A stretch of DNA of 64,000 nucleotides from Neostapfia colusana (lineage: Eukaryota > Streptophyta > Magnoliopsida > Poales > Poaceae). Shown one piece after another: positions 43,026 through 54,943 of this stretch (its first letter is position 1; the number at the start of each line of letters is the position of its first letter). The translations under genes were made by a program, and so were the position numbers. Under the pieces are notes generated by a model that searched no databases, was not told the DNA's origin, and worked only from the letters and a program-made list of their open reading frames with translations. The stretch covers positions 15,835,501 to 15,899,500 of the forward strand of contig JASWHV010000011.1 of assembly GCA_030760725.1 (NCBI GenBank), written 5' to 3'.

Positions 43026-43375
43026 GCTCGTTGTTGACTTAATGTCATAGTTCAGCTTCTTCAGTATCTTAGCATGGGTTTTTGTACTTTGATTATGTCC
43101 AAATCTTGGCCGGCATCTATTTTGTTGTCATGTCGGTGCGATAAATGTGGGTGGGATCCAAATGTATGTAGTAGTTCCCCTTGCTGCTAATCTATGCAAA
43201 TGGGGGGTTGTTTTATCTACTCACAAAGAGCTTATGAAACAATTGTACCGTTTGTTTGTTACATGTCACAGCTAAATTCTAATTCCAGTTTAGTCAAGGA
43301 CCGCGTCAATGTTGCATCAGATGTTTATGTTTTGAACGATATCTTTGGTAATAAATAGATACAGTACCAAATTCT
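43026..43375 (+). other. 3' untranslated region of the NYN-LOTUS gene
   Basis: AT-rich DNA after the TAG at 43023-43025, with no other frame, up to a polyadenylation signal. The extent is estimated. Confidence 0.55.
43350..43355 (+). terminator. candidate polyadenylation signal
   Basis: AATAAA in GGTAATAAATAGATAC, about 325 bases after the stop codon. Confidence 0.5.
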
Positions 43376-43724
43376 GTATTTATGCTATCATTATCATCGT
43401 CATGTATAGCGGTATAACCTCGCTTTCCAGTTGGTGAGAATAGTGCACAATCTGGGATTGTTCAAAACGTCAGGCATTACTGAGAAGGATGGCGAAGTGG
43501 ATGAACAAAAGCAGAAGTCTATCGGCATCTGATGTCCTGTTTTGACTGTGCTCGTGAGACCAAAGTTCCGAGGTGGCGAGGTGAGGTTAGCCGGGGTGGC
43601 AGCAGTTGCTTGTTTCAATGTACCGAAATGTTTTCCTTTATTTCTCTCTTCGAAACTGATTGCCGAGGTGTGTTGGCTTGATAATTTGGGCGGAATAGTC
43701 AAAATCATCCTCGAACTCTAATTA

Positions 43725-44765
43725 GAAGCTCGATTTCGTCTTTGAACTTTCAGAATGATCAATTAGTCCAAAAATTTTAGACCCCAGTCCAATTCCATCC
43801 CTAGCCTAGTTGGCCGTCTGCATTGTCATGCCATATTAGCTTTTGTGCCATGTTATTTCTAGTTCGCACAACTTGTTATGTAATTATAGCCTTTAAATCG
43901 TTAGTTGGTAGATTACAAATTAAGTAGCATATTATTTCTGATGATAGATGCTTGTATCTTACTGATGATTCTTGGCCTGCCTTTAAGACTTCAAATTTTA
44001 AAGAAAATGAAAGCCGAGTACGTGTAAGATTTTGTATTTTTCTCTTTTTCTCTTTTTCTTTTTTTATTTTTTTTATTTTTTTTCTTTTTTCCTTTTTTGT
44101 TTTCTTTTTTCCTTGTTCTTATAACTCTTCCTCTCTTTTACTTCATTGATATTGGGTTTCATGTCTAGCCGACCCCAACATGCTTGGGATAAAGGCTTGG
44201 TTGTTGTTGTTGTTGTGTGTACATGTTGATTTGGTAGCTACTATATTAGTGTATAAGTTGTAATTTATGGAGGAATGAATCTACTCAAACATAAATATAA
44301 TTTTATTTTCGTATAGTAAATCAATCTGGAGGATCTAGAATTTTAATCATGGGGTACAAATTTAAGCATACCTTTCACCGAAGTTCAAGTGGGAAAATTA
44401 GACATCAATTCTTCTTTTTTTGTTTTATCCTAGGCTTAACAGTTTTATGTTTGACACGATTTTCTACGAATATAATATGACATAGGGTATATCACTTGGT
44501 AGTTTTGCAATTTTTTTGAGAAGATGGGTATATCCCATGTGCCTGCCTAAATCCGCCCTTGGTAAATTAGTTAATTACCTTATCTAAGACCATGAAAAAT
44601 CGTTATATTTTTTTGAGTGAGATGTGAGGGTAGATGATGTGGCATAGAAGTTGGTGTAACATGTCAATGTGGATGGCCAACTCGGACTAGTGACAAAAAT
44701 GAATCAGTTAAATTGACCCATTTGAAAATTCAAGGATCAAATTGAGTTTTGGGTTAATTGCATTA
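43725..44765. mobile_element. inverted-repeat DNA element (non-autonomous TIR transposon)
   Basis: The left arm (43725-43850: CGATTTCGTCTTTGAACTTTC ... GTTGGCCGTCTGCATTGTCATG) matches the reverse complement of the right arm (44630-44765: CAATTTGATCCTTGAATTTTC ... GTTGGCCATCCACATTGACATG) imperfectly over ~130 bp. The ~0.8 kb between has no transposase frame and contains a T-rich run and a SINE-like tail. Mutator-like derivatives with long TIRs fit, but the superfamily is not certain and no target duplication was confirmed. Confidence 0.5.
44110..44218 (+). mobile_element. SINE-like fragment with (TTG)n tail, copy 2
   Basis: CTCTTCCTCTCTTTTACTTC, TTGGGTTTCATGTCTAGCC, CCCCAACATGCTTGGGATAA and a (GTT)n tail match the minus strand of 1886-2016. 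It lies inside the inverted-repeat element. Confidence 0.55.
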
Positions 44766-44769
44766 ATTG

Positions 44770-46038
44770 GCATATGGCAAGCTTTATAATTCATTACAGG
44801 TGTTTATCAATTAATTACATGTGGATATAATTTAATGATCAATCATTTATAATTAAATGATTAAATTTGAGATTTATTGTAATTATTTGTAACTCATGGA
44901 AATTAATCTATATAAAAATTGGTGCTAAAAGAATACATTATATTTTTTGGGATTTATTTTAACTTATTAGGGCCTCTAGGAGTTAATTATTAGTTTTATA
45001 TACTAGTGGGGGCATATTTTAGTATCCAGTGTTAAAACATTGTTGTAGAATATTGTGAGGGTTAAAATATAATTACTAAGTTGTTTGGGTCAACCTATAA
45101 TGTTTACTAGGTGTTAGGGTCCTTTTCATAATTTTAGAAAGGTTGAGGTGCTAAAGTGTAAAACTTGAGGCTAAAATATAATTTCTAGAAGTTATAAAGT
45201 CCTATTTGTAATTTCTAGATAGTTTTTGTGTTAGTTATTTAATTTACAGAACACCTAGGGACCTTTTGTACAGAAATATGGCATGATTATAATTAATTTG
45301 AAATCTAGGGGCCTTTTAAAAAATTGGGTCAACATATTAATTATATAAAGTAGCAGGTCTCGTTCTGCATGTTGACGGAAAAAGTGGGGTGATGTCTGAG
45401 TTGCGGTGAAAAGCAGGGTGGTGGAGCAGCGGGCATTGTTGTAGTGGTTGGTTGAGGTGGAGTCAATTGATGAAGCGGAATGTCCAAGCAATTAAGGTGA
45501 GCGTAGTAGGACCGATCTGGTAAGGTAACTCGAGTAGATGATCCGAGGCGCTGAGTAGAACATGAAACCCCCGCAATCACTACACTACCGCTTTGTTAGT
45601 TATCAACCATGTCCACACGATTGACCTCGCCAAAAAAACTAATCTCTGTAAGTACAACTGAGAACACGAGCAATAACAAAGAAGAAGCATAATTCACTCA
45701 AGCTAGGTTCGCACAAACCGATGGACGTTGAAACTATGTATAACAGATTATTCTAAGCAAAATCCACGAAATATGGATTATGGTTCGTGTTAGACCTAGG
45801 TTCTAAATACATTGACAAAAGAGTTAATGTGTTTTGGTGGTTCATGGTTGGTTGACTTGTGCAACAAGCTTGTGTAAGACTCTCACACAAGATGTTGTGG
45901 TGTTTGGACTAACAAGAGTCAAGTCTAGGACTTGGGCTTACATGCATTGGTTGTTTGCTCATGTGCATATATTTATTGAGGCCAAGACATGACTGTTGAT
46001 GGTGATCATTGAACTAAACTTAGGGAGAAGTTGAGATT
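44770..46038. other. AT-rich intergenic spacer
   Basis: No supported gene. A 79-codon minus frame (45341-45580) with a Pro/Thr-rich stretch has no recognisable domain. Phrases such as AGGGGCCTTTT recall decayed LTR DNA, but no ends were found. Confidence 0.5.
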
Positions 46039-46400
46039 CACTATAGAAATCTCGCATATTTACAAGACCAGATGTCGTCATAAATAAGAGAAAAACCATC
46101 AAAATTAACTTATTTACGACGGAGCCTGACCGTCACTATATTTTGATTATAAATAATTTAACTTATGGTGGTCACTGTCATAAAAAAGTTAAGTTACAAC
46201 AGCAAGGCCTGACCGTCGTACATAATGCGAACCATACCAAAGGGGCCGGGGGTCCCTAATGTACGACGACATACTAGGGCCGTTGTAAATATTATTGTTT
46301 TTTTACGAAGACTAAGCCAAACCATTGTAAATATTAGTTGCTTATTTACGATGGCATGACTTATTTACGACGGTCTAGGCTTGGCCATCGTAAATAATGG
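46039..46400. mobile_element. CACTA-like terminus with subterminal repeats
   Basis: CACTATAGAAAT at 46039 resembles CACTA (En/Spm) ends. It is followed by short repeats in both orientations of TTATTTACGACGG / CCGTCGTAAATA (46110-46395), the usual subterminal layout where the transposase binds. The opposite end was not found. Confidence 0.5.
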
Positions 46401-46829
46401 ATTTTTTGTTTTTAAGTTTTTTTAAAATAATATATCCGATATGAAGTCCATCTCACAACAGATAAAACAAACAATATTCTACAATAAAGCATCACAAATA
46501 TATGTCTAAAAGTTATAACATCACATGTAGAAGCTCCACACTTCAAACACTAGTTATACACGTATATAGTTGCAAAAGTTTATTTTTGACTAAATTAACT
46601 TAATTTTTCTAGAATTGAGATTGTCTTAAATATGACCAAATGTAGCTAATTTAAGCATAATCAAGCAAGTTTGTCTATGTTGTGATGGATTTACCTATAT
46701 TTGTCTAAGTTGAGTAAATTTAGCTAATTTTGACTAAGTTGGGCTAGATTTTATCTACATTTGACTATGCTTGGCTATGATTGACTAAGTTTTGGTAAGT
46801 CGGGGTCAGTTTGCTATATTTATCTAGCT

Positions 46830-48060
46830 TTATTTGAACAATCGTAGCTTACCTGTGCTCCTGAAAAATGCACCTGTGGCTCCATCGGCGGCTGCCATGA
46901 GTGAATGGCAACCTGCTGCCTGTGCTGTTGGGCTAAGGCCTGTAATAGCAAAACACTGTGCTAAATTAGCTTGATACTCCTCATTCGCCTCACAAGGATA
47001 GTGCAAATGCATGAGGTTCCGGAAGACAACTTTGACCTGCCTTTAAAGTTCTCTACCCTTGCAGGTAGTGTCCTCCCGTCCACTGCAAGACAAATGTGAA
47101 ATAGCTCCGGAATTACGTAATGGTCTAAATCTTCAACATAATTCTACCTATCGCCAACAAGACGAATAGCTGGCAGAGCTTTTCCATCTCTAGAAACTGG
47201 AGTAGGAGCCACATAACGTCTCCTCCTAGTCCATTGCCATTGATGCGCCTGTGTGTCCTCGGACGACTCGTAAAGGTTGTCCGCGGACCTAGAAGGGTGA
47301 GCTGACACGGACGGGTCAACTAACTGTGGCTTAGGACAACCACCCTGTGGATTAGGAGGCGTCTCTGACTCTGAGTCATCTTGCAGAATTATACAATTCG
47401 TAAGATAGATAAATAAATTACTAAAAAATTAATAAAATATGATTGGTAAGTCAAATTTACCTCGGTCCACAGAAAGGCGATAGATCTACCTGCTCGCATT
47501 GCTGAGAAACCTCTTCACGGCCTTTTTGACCTCCTTCCCCTTGTATGACGATATCCTATTTCAACGAATAATTGGTAAGTATAAATATTAAAAAAATATA
47601 AAAGGACAGAATAAATGAACAAACATTACTTGTAATCAGTTTCAAAATTCATCAGCATCACGTTCTTGTACTCTACTACTTAAACCAGACCATGGAACTT
47701 TTTTATTATTGGTTTCCATTTCTGCTTCTTAGAAGTCTGTACATATTCAGCATCTCCAACTAAGTTATCGAGTCCTTGAGCAGACTAAGTGACAAATGAG
47801 GTTGACAACTCTTTTTCTTGTTAAACCTTATTAATCTCTCCAAACAAAGTTGGAATATCATGGTACCTAGCATCGTCTGAAGTATATAACCATTCATGAG
47901 GATTCATCTTATGTATGACCCACCAAGCACTCAACTTTTCACATAGATAAAGTAGAATATACACTTGCTCGACTTGGTCTGCAATGACAAAAGTGTCGCA
48001 CCCTCGTAGCCTTTCATTGTGTTTGACTTCCACCATGCCAAATTAATTATGTCAAGTTCC
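46830..48060 (-). pseudogene. CACTA-like transposase remnants
   Basis: A minus frame at 47821-48036 reads CDTFVIADQVEQVYIL, KLSAWWVIHKMNPHEWLY and ends in a stop; its FVIADQVEQV / WWVIHKMNP arrangement recalls the C-terminal part of CACTA TNP2-like transposases. A Gln-rich minus stretch with a CAG/GTAAGC splice-like site lies at 46840-46930. The frames are short and broken. It reads toward the 46039 end, consistent with one element. Confidence 0.4.
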
Positions 48061-48811
48061 ATGATGATTATCAGACGAATCATATTAAAAGAAAACTATT
48101 TTAAGTTCCTCATTCTCGGCAAAATTAAATTCAGGGGTTGTGCAATGTATACTTCCTTGGCAAGGTCCAAATCCAGGAACTCTAACTTCACATTGAGATG
48201 GTGGTGCACTGTCTTTGCCTCATGTGTCATGATGGACACTAGTGTGCGCACCGAGTCAAACCTCGCCACCAGAGCGATCAAGGTGTGCCAAAGCCATCAT
48301 CGAACTTCACTGGACGAGTGATACTGTGATCCAAATCAGAGAAGGCAGCGTTGTTCCCAGTCATATGGTTTAAAGCATCCGTATTGTGGTTCTGGAAATT
48401 GCAAACTTGCTCGAGCTCGTTAGTGCCCTCAGCAGCACCTTGCCTCATTCCTCGCTGTGGTATACTCGACCTTCCTTAATAGTCACACCATCACACGCCA
48501 ACAAAGTGAGCAACGCCACATGGGCCATCATGTACGGTTGTTAATCTGTCCTCCCTTTCTTCCTGCGCCAGGACCAAGTTTCTCACCTAATCGTGCTTCT
48601 TCTTTCGGCAATAATGCACCCAATGCCTGTTGTGGCTTGATGATAGGCTCCGAAACTTGGATGAAACTTGGTGCCTTCCGAAGGTTTCGGTGATGAATGA
48701 TATAATCTTCTCACTTTCAGGGAGAAGGTCAGATGCTTTCCTTGACAAAGCAACAAAGGACTACAAGCCTGCTAAGGAAACTAGGGAAAGTAAAGAAAAC
48801 TAGAAGAAAAC
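48061..48811. other. unassigned sequence, possibly CACTA interior
   Basis: Minus-strand frames include EGTNELEQVCNFQNHNTDAL (about 48370-48440) and QALGALLPKEEARLGEKLG (about 48570-48630), which look protein-like but match nothing I recognise. No boundaries are visible before the duplicated segment begins at 48812. Confidence 0.3.
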
Positions 48812-49030
48812 AAGTAATTTGATCGGAATTGTGCTTGCTATTATCTTGGCAACAGGCTGCCTTTAAATAGACCCAAAAACATTTCAGAATCCTAGCTAAC
48901 TACGACTTTTTTCTATCTCAAACTTAAATTCTAAGATAATCTATCTCTAACTTAGTTCCTTGCCGTATACATACGAGTATGTCATTCCTTATCTCTTCTA
49001 GAACCTATTTTACAATGTTATGTACAAGTG

Positions 49031-49779
49031 TGTCGGTGTTTCGGACTTCTGACTAGTAATCGAATGTACCGCGCGTTCTACCTCGAGGTGGCCTAGCTAA
49101 GAACACAAGAAGGTTTATCCTGGTTCGGGCAAAAATGCACTACGTCCAGCCGGGGTGTCTCGCTTGTTCTTACTCAAGAATGGGGGTTGTTCTTAAAAGT
49201 GTGAGGGCCTGTCCCATCGAATCAGCAGATCTCTCTATTTATTCGCTCTCTCCCCTTCTCTCTCTCTCTCTTCCTCGTCCATCCTCTGTGCGGCAGAGGG
49301 GAGACGAGTCGTGGGCACAGAACGACTTGTCTTGTCGTTCGTCTGACAGGGAACTCGATAGTGCCGCCGTATGCGTGGCATTCTGCCGCTCTTGCTCCCG
49401 TCCTGTCGCTGAGGAGTGGTCCATACCTAGGCGCATGCGCGTCCTGCGTCCCGCTCCTCTTCGGTTCCATTAGAGATAATGTCATTCAATGCCGGGGCCA
49501 GGGGGGTACTCGAGTACTCCTCCACTCGGCAGAGGCAGCACCTGCTCCACATTGAAGGCCACCTGCTTTCCTCCTTCCCGAGGTGGGGCTCGGGTCCTCC
49601 CTTCGAGGCTATTATTTCTTTCTGGGTCACCTAGGGAATGAGTCTTGCGTCCTGCCCAGGGATCGGCCCCTGGCTCCTCGTCGTGCCTCCTCCCAATTCT
49701 GAGCTGGGGCCTGCTCGGTCATCCCTCGTGGGATGCTCCCTTGCTTCTTCTCCGGGGGTCTGGGCCCAAAACCCTGTCA
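49031..49779 (-). repeat. Tat-E 3' LTR, copy in unit 1
   Basis: 749 bp. A TATA-like AATAAATAGAG (about 49232-49242, minus) sits in a CT-rich context. The plus-strand right end borders the polypurine tract (GGGGCTCAGGGGCTAC, minus, 49780-49795). Confidence 0.9.
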
Positions 49780-50830
49780 GTAGCCCCTGAGCCCCTGACC
49801 GACCTCACTGATCGGTCGGGAGGGGGGGTGAACTCCATTCGACCTCGCAGCTGCATAACAAAAAACAAAGCAACAAAAAAGAAATGTCATTAGTACTCAA
49901 ATTATCTAGATAGCTGTGACGTGTGAACCTTCAGCGGTCGGTCACGACCGTGGGTCGTCCACGCTGGGGTCCTGCGGCAAGTCCCCGGATCCCTCTCTCG
50001 AGGGGTCGGGTTCTCGTTTATGGCGAGTTTGCCTCATCCCCCATCTGCGAGCCATTAGTGGCTCGGAGGGGTCGGGTCGATTGGGTGCTTGCCTCGATAG
50101 CTGAGCCCTCGAGCCCAGTGAATTGCCTAACAGGTGGAGTCGAGTGAAACTCATTCGTCCTGTTCGTTTTGGACGGTCGGAACCATCAGCCCTGCTTCGC
50201 ACCGAGGGGATTTCTGGTCGAGGCCTCGTTGACCGCATTTCATTGAATCCCAGCTCGAGGCATGCGCGTGGTTCTCGCACTCTTTGTTGGCTTCGATGGC
50301 TCGCTGCCGACCCTTCGGGGGGCTCGGCTACAAACTTAGAAGTGCCGGGGGGATTCACACCCCCCCCCCCGAAATTCTCTTTATCGTGGACTGCTTCACA
50401 TTGCTTGGCCATCACTCCAGGATCGGCCCGAGCGGCTTCTGAGCCATCCGCTGGCCAGCCTACGAACACGGGACTTTCAATCCCATTATGCGGTCTGTAG
50501 ACTTACCTTCCTTCCAAGGTCGTGTTGCCCTACATCTCCTTCGAGTTCTATCGGGGTTGAGGAGGCGCCGCTCGACTCTACTCTCGCGCTGGGTTTGTGA
50601 TTTTACACCACAATGTCTGGTGGTTGCTGTCTGGTGCGACCTCTCCATCTCCTGGGTTAACTCCACCATGGGGAAAACGAGGAGACGCCGCTCGACTCGA
50701 TTCCCTAGTCGCTCAAGCGACATTAATCCAGGGACGGATGGGCAGCCTCATGACAAGGACCTCCTCGAGGCGGTTTGAAACGACGCTAGTGCCCTGGCAG
50801 TTGTCAGACTGGGCGTCACTTCGATGCCTT

Positions 50831-50837
50831 TATATTT
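50831..50837 (+). promoter_or_regulatory. candidate antisense TATA box in Tat-E (unit 1)
   Basis: TATATTT in GCCTTTATATTTCTTTTCTCC lies 125 bases upstream of the aORF ATG, with a CT-rich leader between. Repeated at 53898-53904 in unit 2. Confidence 0.4.
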
Positions 50838-50955
50838 CTTTTCTCCGGGATATCTCACACGGGCTCGCCTGTATTTCTTCTGTGTTCCCTATTTTGCACA
50901 ACGCTCTTTCTTCTTTTTGCCTCCGGCCAAGGCACAAACCCAACCTTCATTCACC

Positions 50956-51880
50956 ATGTCTGCGTGGACCACCTCTCGTGTGAGTTCGAGTCAGATCTCC
51001 AAGTTCACCATGCATGGACTGCTTTCACCAAGGGAGGCTTATTCTGTCTGGCTTTATGAGGGGGAGAGCATCCCCGCACCGCGTGATGATAAACTTGTCT
51101 CCTTTCTCGCGTTTCATGCGTGAGGATTCGGGACCTCTGCCGCCGGTGGTGCCTGGTGGTGAGGCGAGCGGGCAGAGCCGGCTGCGTATTAACCTGCTGT
51201 TCCGCGGGCGGGGCCCTCGCCGACTCCCGGGGAAATTGTGACCATGCCTTATCGGGGCTTGGCTCCGGTCATGACCGCGAGGGACCCGGCGCCGCCGACC
51301 GGCCGCGAGGGTGTTGTTCCTGCCTTGGGCATTTCCCCACCCAAGCTCGCACGGTGGGAGCAAGCCTGCACGAACGTCGAGAGTTCTTGCCCCGAGCTCG
51401 CGGCTGCTCGGGCAGGCCTCATGACTGGGTATGAGCGCATGGGCGATGCACTCGATCGACTTCAGAAAGCCGCTCTAGGCGGCTAGGTAGGATCTCGGTT
51501 CCGGCCGTGCTTTGTCTGCTTGGTTTTTTCGCTCCATTTTTTGAGCATCTTCCACTCTTTGCAGGGGTTGATCCAATGGGCGGCCGAGAAGTCGCGTCTC
51601 GCCCGGGAAGGCGAGCTTCATCAGATGGAAGAAGAGTCCATGTTGGCAGCGGCGCAGGCGGAGCTTGCTCGAGTTCGTGTGGAGGCTGCTCGAGCTGCTA
51701 AGGAGAAGGCGACCACAGTTGCCCAAGCGCTGGTGGCAGACGCCAAGCTCGCGGGGGCTCATGATGCAGCCCAGGCTGCTATGGACGAGGTGGCCAAGGT
51801 GCGGGTGGCTGCGGAGTCCAGTGCCGAGGAACCTTTGGTGTCCAGGAATGCCGTGGTTGTCCCCCCACCCCCCCCCCCCC
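50956..51880 (+). pseudogene. Tat-E antisense ORF, unit 1, truncated
   Basis: ATG at 50956 opens MSAWTTSRVSSSQISKF, MHGLLSPREAYSVWLYEG, ending at TGA 51121-51123. More fragments follow in shifted frames: PRGFGTSAAGGAWW-like sequence, EQACTNVESSCPELAAAR (51360-51410), then a coiled-coil stretch at 51560-51840 (EGELHQMEEESMLAAAQAEL, ARAAKEKATTVAQALVADAK). It is cut by the duplication junction at the poly-C tract. It is antisense to gag-pol, as in Tat-A, but longer. Confidence 0.5.
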
Positions 51881-54800
51881 AAGTAATTTGATCGGAATTG
51901 TGCTTGCTATTATCTTGGCAACAGGCTGCCTTTAAATAGACCCAAAAACATTTCAGAATCCTAGCTAACTACGACTTTTTTCTATCTCAAACTTAAATTC
52001 TAAGATAATCTATCTCTAACTTAGTTCCTTGCCGTATACATACGAGTATGTCATTCCTTATCTCTTCTAGAACCTATTTTACAATGTTATGTACAAGTGT
52101 GTCGGTGTTTCGGACTTCTGACTAGTAATCGAATGTACCGCGCGTTCTACCTCGAGGTGGCCTAGCTAAGAACACAAGAAGGTTTATCCTGGTTCGGGCA
52201 AAAATGCACTACGTCCAGCCGGGGTGTCTCGCTTGTTCTTACTCAAGAATGGGGGTTGTTCTTAAAAGTGTGAGGGCCTGTCCCATCGAATCAGCAGATC
52301 TCTCTATTTATTCGCTCTCTCCCCTTCTCTCTCTCTCTCTTCCTCGTCCATCCTCTGTGCGGCAGAGGGGAGACGAGTCGTGGGCACAGAACGACTTGTC
52401 TTGTCGTTCGTCTGACAGGGAACTCGATAGTGCCGCCGTATGCGTGGCATTCTGCCACTCTTGCTCCCGTCCTGTCGCTGAGGAGTGGTCCATACCTAGG
52501 CGCATGCGCGTCCTGCGTCCCGCTCCTCTTCGGTTCCATTAGAGATAATGTCATTCAATGCCGGGGCTAGGGGGGTACTCGAGTACTCCTCCACTCGGCA
52601 GAGGCAGCACCTGCTCCACATTGAAGGCCACCTGCTTTCCTCCTTTCCGAGGTGGGGCTCGGGTCCTCCCTTCGAGGCTATTATTTCTTTCTGGGTCACC
52701 TAGGGAATGAGTCTTGCGTCCTGCCCAGGGATCGGCCCCTGGCTCCTCGTCGTGCCTCCTCCCAATTCTGAGCTGGGGCCTGCTCGGTCATCCCTCGTGG
52801 GATGCTCCCTTGCTTCTTCTCCGGGGGTCTGGGCCCAAAACCCTGTCAGTAGCCCCTGAGCCCCTGACCGACCTCACTGATCGGTCGGGAGGGGGGGGTG
52901 AACTCCATTCGACCTCGCAGCTGCATAACAAAAAACAAAGCAACAAAAAAGAAATGTCATTAGTACTCAAATTATCTAGATAGCTGTGACGTGTGAACCT
53001 TCAGCGGTCGGTCACGACCGTGGGTCGTCCACGCTGGGGTCCTGCGGCAAGTCCCCGGATCCCTCTCTCGAGGGGTCGGGTTCTCGTTTATGGCGAGTTT
53101 GCCTCATCCCCCATCTGCGAGCCATTAGTGGCTCGGAGGGGTCGGGTCGATTGGGTGCTTGCCTCGATAGCTGAGCCCTCGAGCCCAGTGAATTGCCTAA
53201 CAGGTGGAGTCGAGTGAAACTCATTCGTCCTGTTCGTTTTGGACGGTCGGAACCATCAGCCCTGCTTCGCACCGAGGGGATTTCTGGTCGAGGCCTCGTT
53301 GACCGCATTTCATTGAATCCCAGCTCGAGGCATGCGCGTGGTTCTCGCACTCTTTGTTGGCTTCGATGGCTCGCTGCCGACCCTTCGGGGGGCTCGGCTA
53401 CAAACTTAGAAGTGCCGGGGGGATTCACACCCCCCCTGAAATTCTCTTTATCGTGGACTGCTTCACATTGCTTGGCCATCACTCCAGGATCGGCCCGAGC
53501 GGCTTCTGAGCCATCCGCTGGCCAGCCTACGAACACGGGACTTTCAATCCCATTATGCGGTCTGTAGACTTACCTTCCTTCCAAGGTCGTGTTGCCCTAC
53601 ATCTCCTTCGAGTTCTATCGGGGTTGAGGAGGCGCCGCTCGACTCTACTCTCGCGCTGGGTTTGTGATTTTACACCACAATGTCTGGTGGTTGCTGTCTG
53701 GTGCGACCTCTCCATCTCCTGGGTTAACTCCACCATGGGGAAAACGAGGAGACGCCGCTCGACTCGATTCCCTAGTCGCTCAAGCGACATTAATCCAGGG
53801 ACGGATGGGCAGCCTCATGACAAGGACCTCCTCGAGGCGGTTTGAAACGACGCTAGTGCCCTGGCAGTTGTCAGACTGGGCGTCACTTCGATGCCTTTAT
53901 ATTTCTTTTCTCCGGGATATCTCACACGGGCTCGCCTGTATTTCTTCTGTGTTCCCTATTTTGCACAACGCTCTTTCTTCTTTTTGCCTCCGGCCAAGGC
54001 ACAAACCCAACCTTCATTCACCATGTCCGCGTGGACCACCTCTCGTGTGAGTTCGAGTCAGATCTCCAAGTTCACCATGCATGGACTGCTTTCACCAAGG
54101 GAGGCTTATTCTGTCTGGCTTTATGAGGGGGAGAGCATCCCCGCACCGCGTGATGATAAACTTGTCTCCTTTCTCGCGTTTCATGCGTGAGGATTCGGGA
54201 CCTCTGCCGCCGGTGGTGCCTGGTGGTGAGGCGAGCGGGCAGAGCCGGCTGCGTATCAACCTGCTGTTCCGCGGGCGGGGCCCTCGCCGACTCCCGGGGA
54301 AATTGTGACCATGCCTTATCGGGGCTTGGCTCCGGTCATGACCGCGAGGGACCCGGCGCCGCCGACCGGCCGCGAGGGTGTTGTTCCTGCCTTGGGCATT
54401 TCCCCACCCAAGCTCGCACGGTGGGAGCAAGCCTGCACGAACGTCGAGAGTTCTTGCCCCGAGCTCGCGGCTGCTCGGGCAGGCCTCATGACTGGGTATG
54501 AGCGCATGGGCGATGCACTCGATCGACTTCAGAAAGCCGCTCTAGGCGGCTAGGTAGGATCTCGGTTCCGGCCGTGCTTTGTCTGCTTGGTTTTTTCGCT
54601 CCATTTTTTGAGCATCTTCCACTCTTTGCAGGGGTTGATCCAATGGGCGGCCGAGAAGTCGCGTCTCGCCCGGGAAGGCGAGCTTCATCAGATGGAAGAA
54701 GAGTCCATGTTGGCAGCGGCGCAGGCGGAGCTTGCTCGAGTTCGTGTGGAGGCTGCTCGAGCTGCTAAGGAGAAGGCGACCACAGTTGCCCAAGCGCTGG

Positions 54801-54943
54801 TGGCAGACGCCAAGCTCGCGGGGGCTCATGATGCAGCCCAGGCTGCTATGGACGAGGTGGCCAAGGTGCGGGTGGCTGCGGAGTCCAGTGCCGAGGAACC
54901 TTTGGTGTCCAGGAATGCCGTGGTTGTCCCCCCCCCCCCCCCC
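51881..54943. repeat. tandem duplication, unit 2 (about 3063 bp)
   Basis: It is the second head-to-tail copy. Substitutions relative to unit 1 are at 52457 (A for G at 49388), 52568 (T for C at 49499), 52646 (T for C at 49577), 54028 (C for T at 50961) and 54257 (C for T at 51190). After its poly-C tract the Tat-E interior continues uninterrupted at 54944. Confidence 0.95.
52100..52848 (-). repeat. Tat-E 3' LTR, copy in unit 2
   Basis: Same length and ends as 49031-49779. It exists because the tandem duplication crosses the LTR, not through a new insertion: the flank at 51881-52099 is the same as 48812-49030. Confidence 0.92.

Larger units (their letters stand above)
48812..51880. repeat. 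tandem duplication, unit 1 (3069 bp)
   Basis: It starts AAGTAATTTGATCGG and ends in a poly-C tract. It contains ~219 bp of DNA flanking Tat-E, the Tat-E 3' LTR and ~2.1 kb of its interior, and is repeated head to tail at 51881. By eye the two units differ at five single bases, all C/T or G/A, plus length changes in C or G homopolymers (50361-50370, 49827-49829, 51861-51880). Confidence 0.95.
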
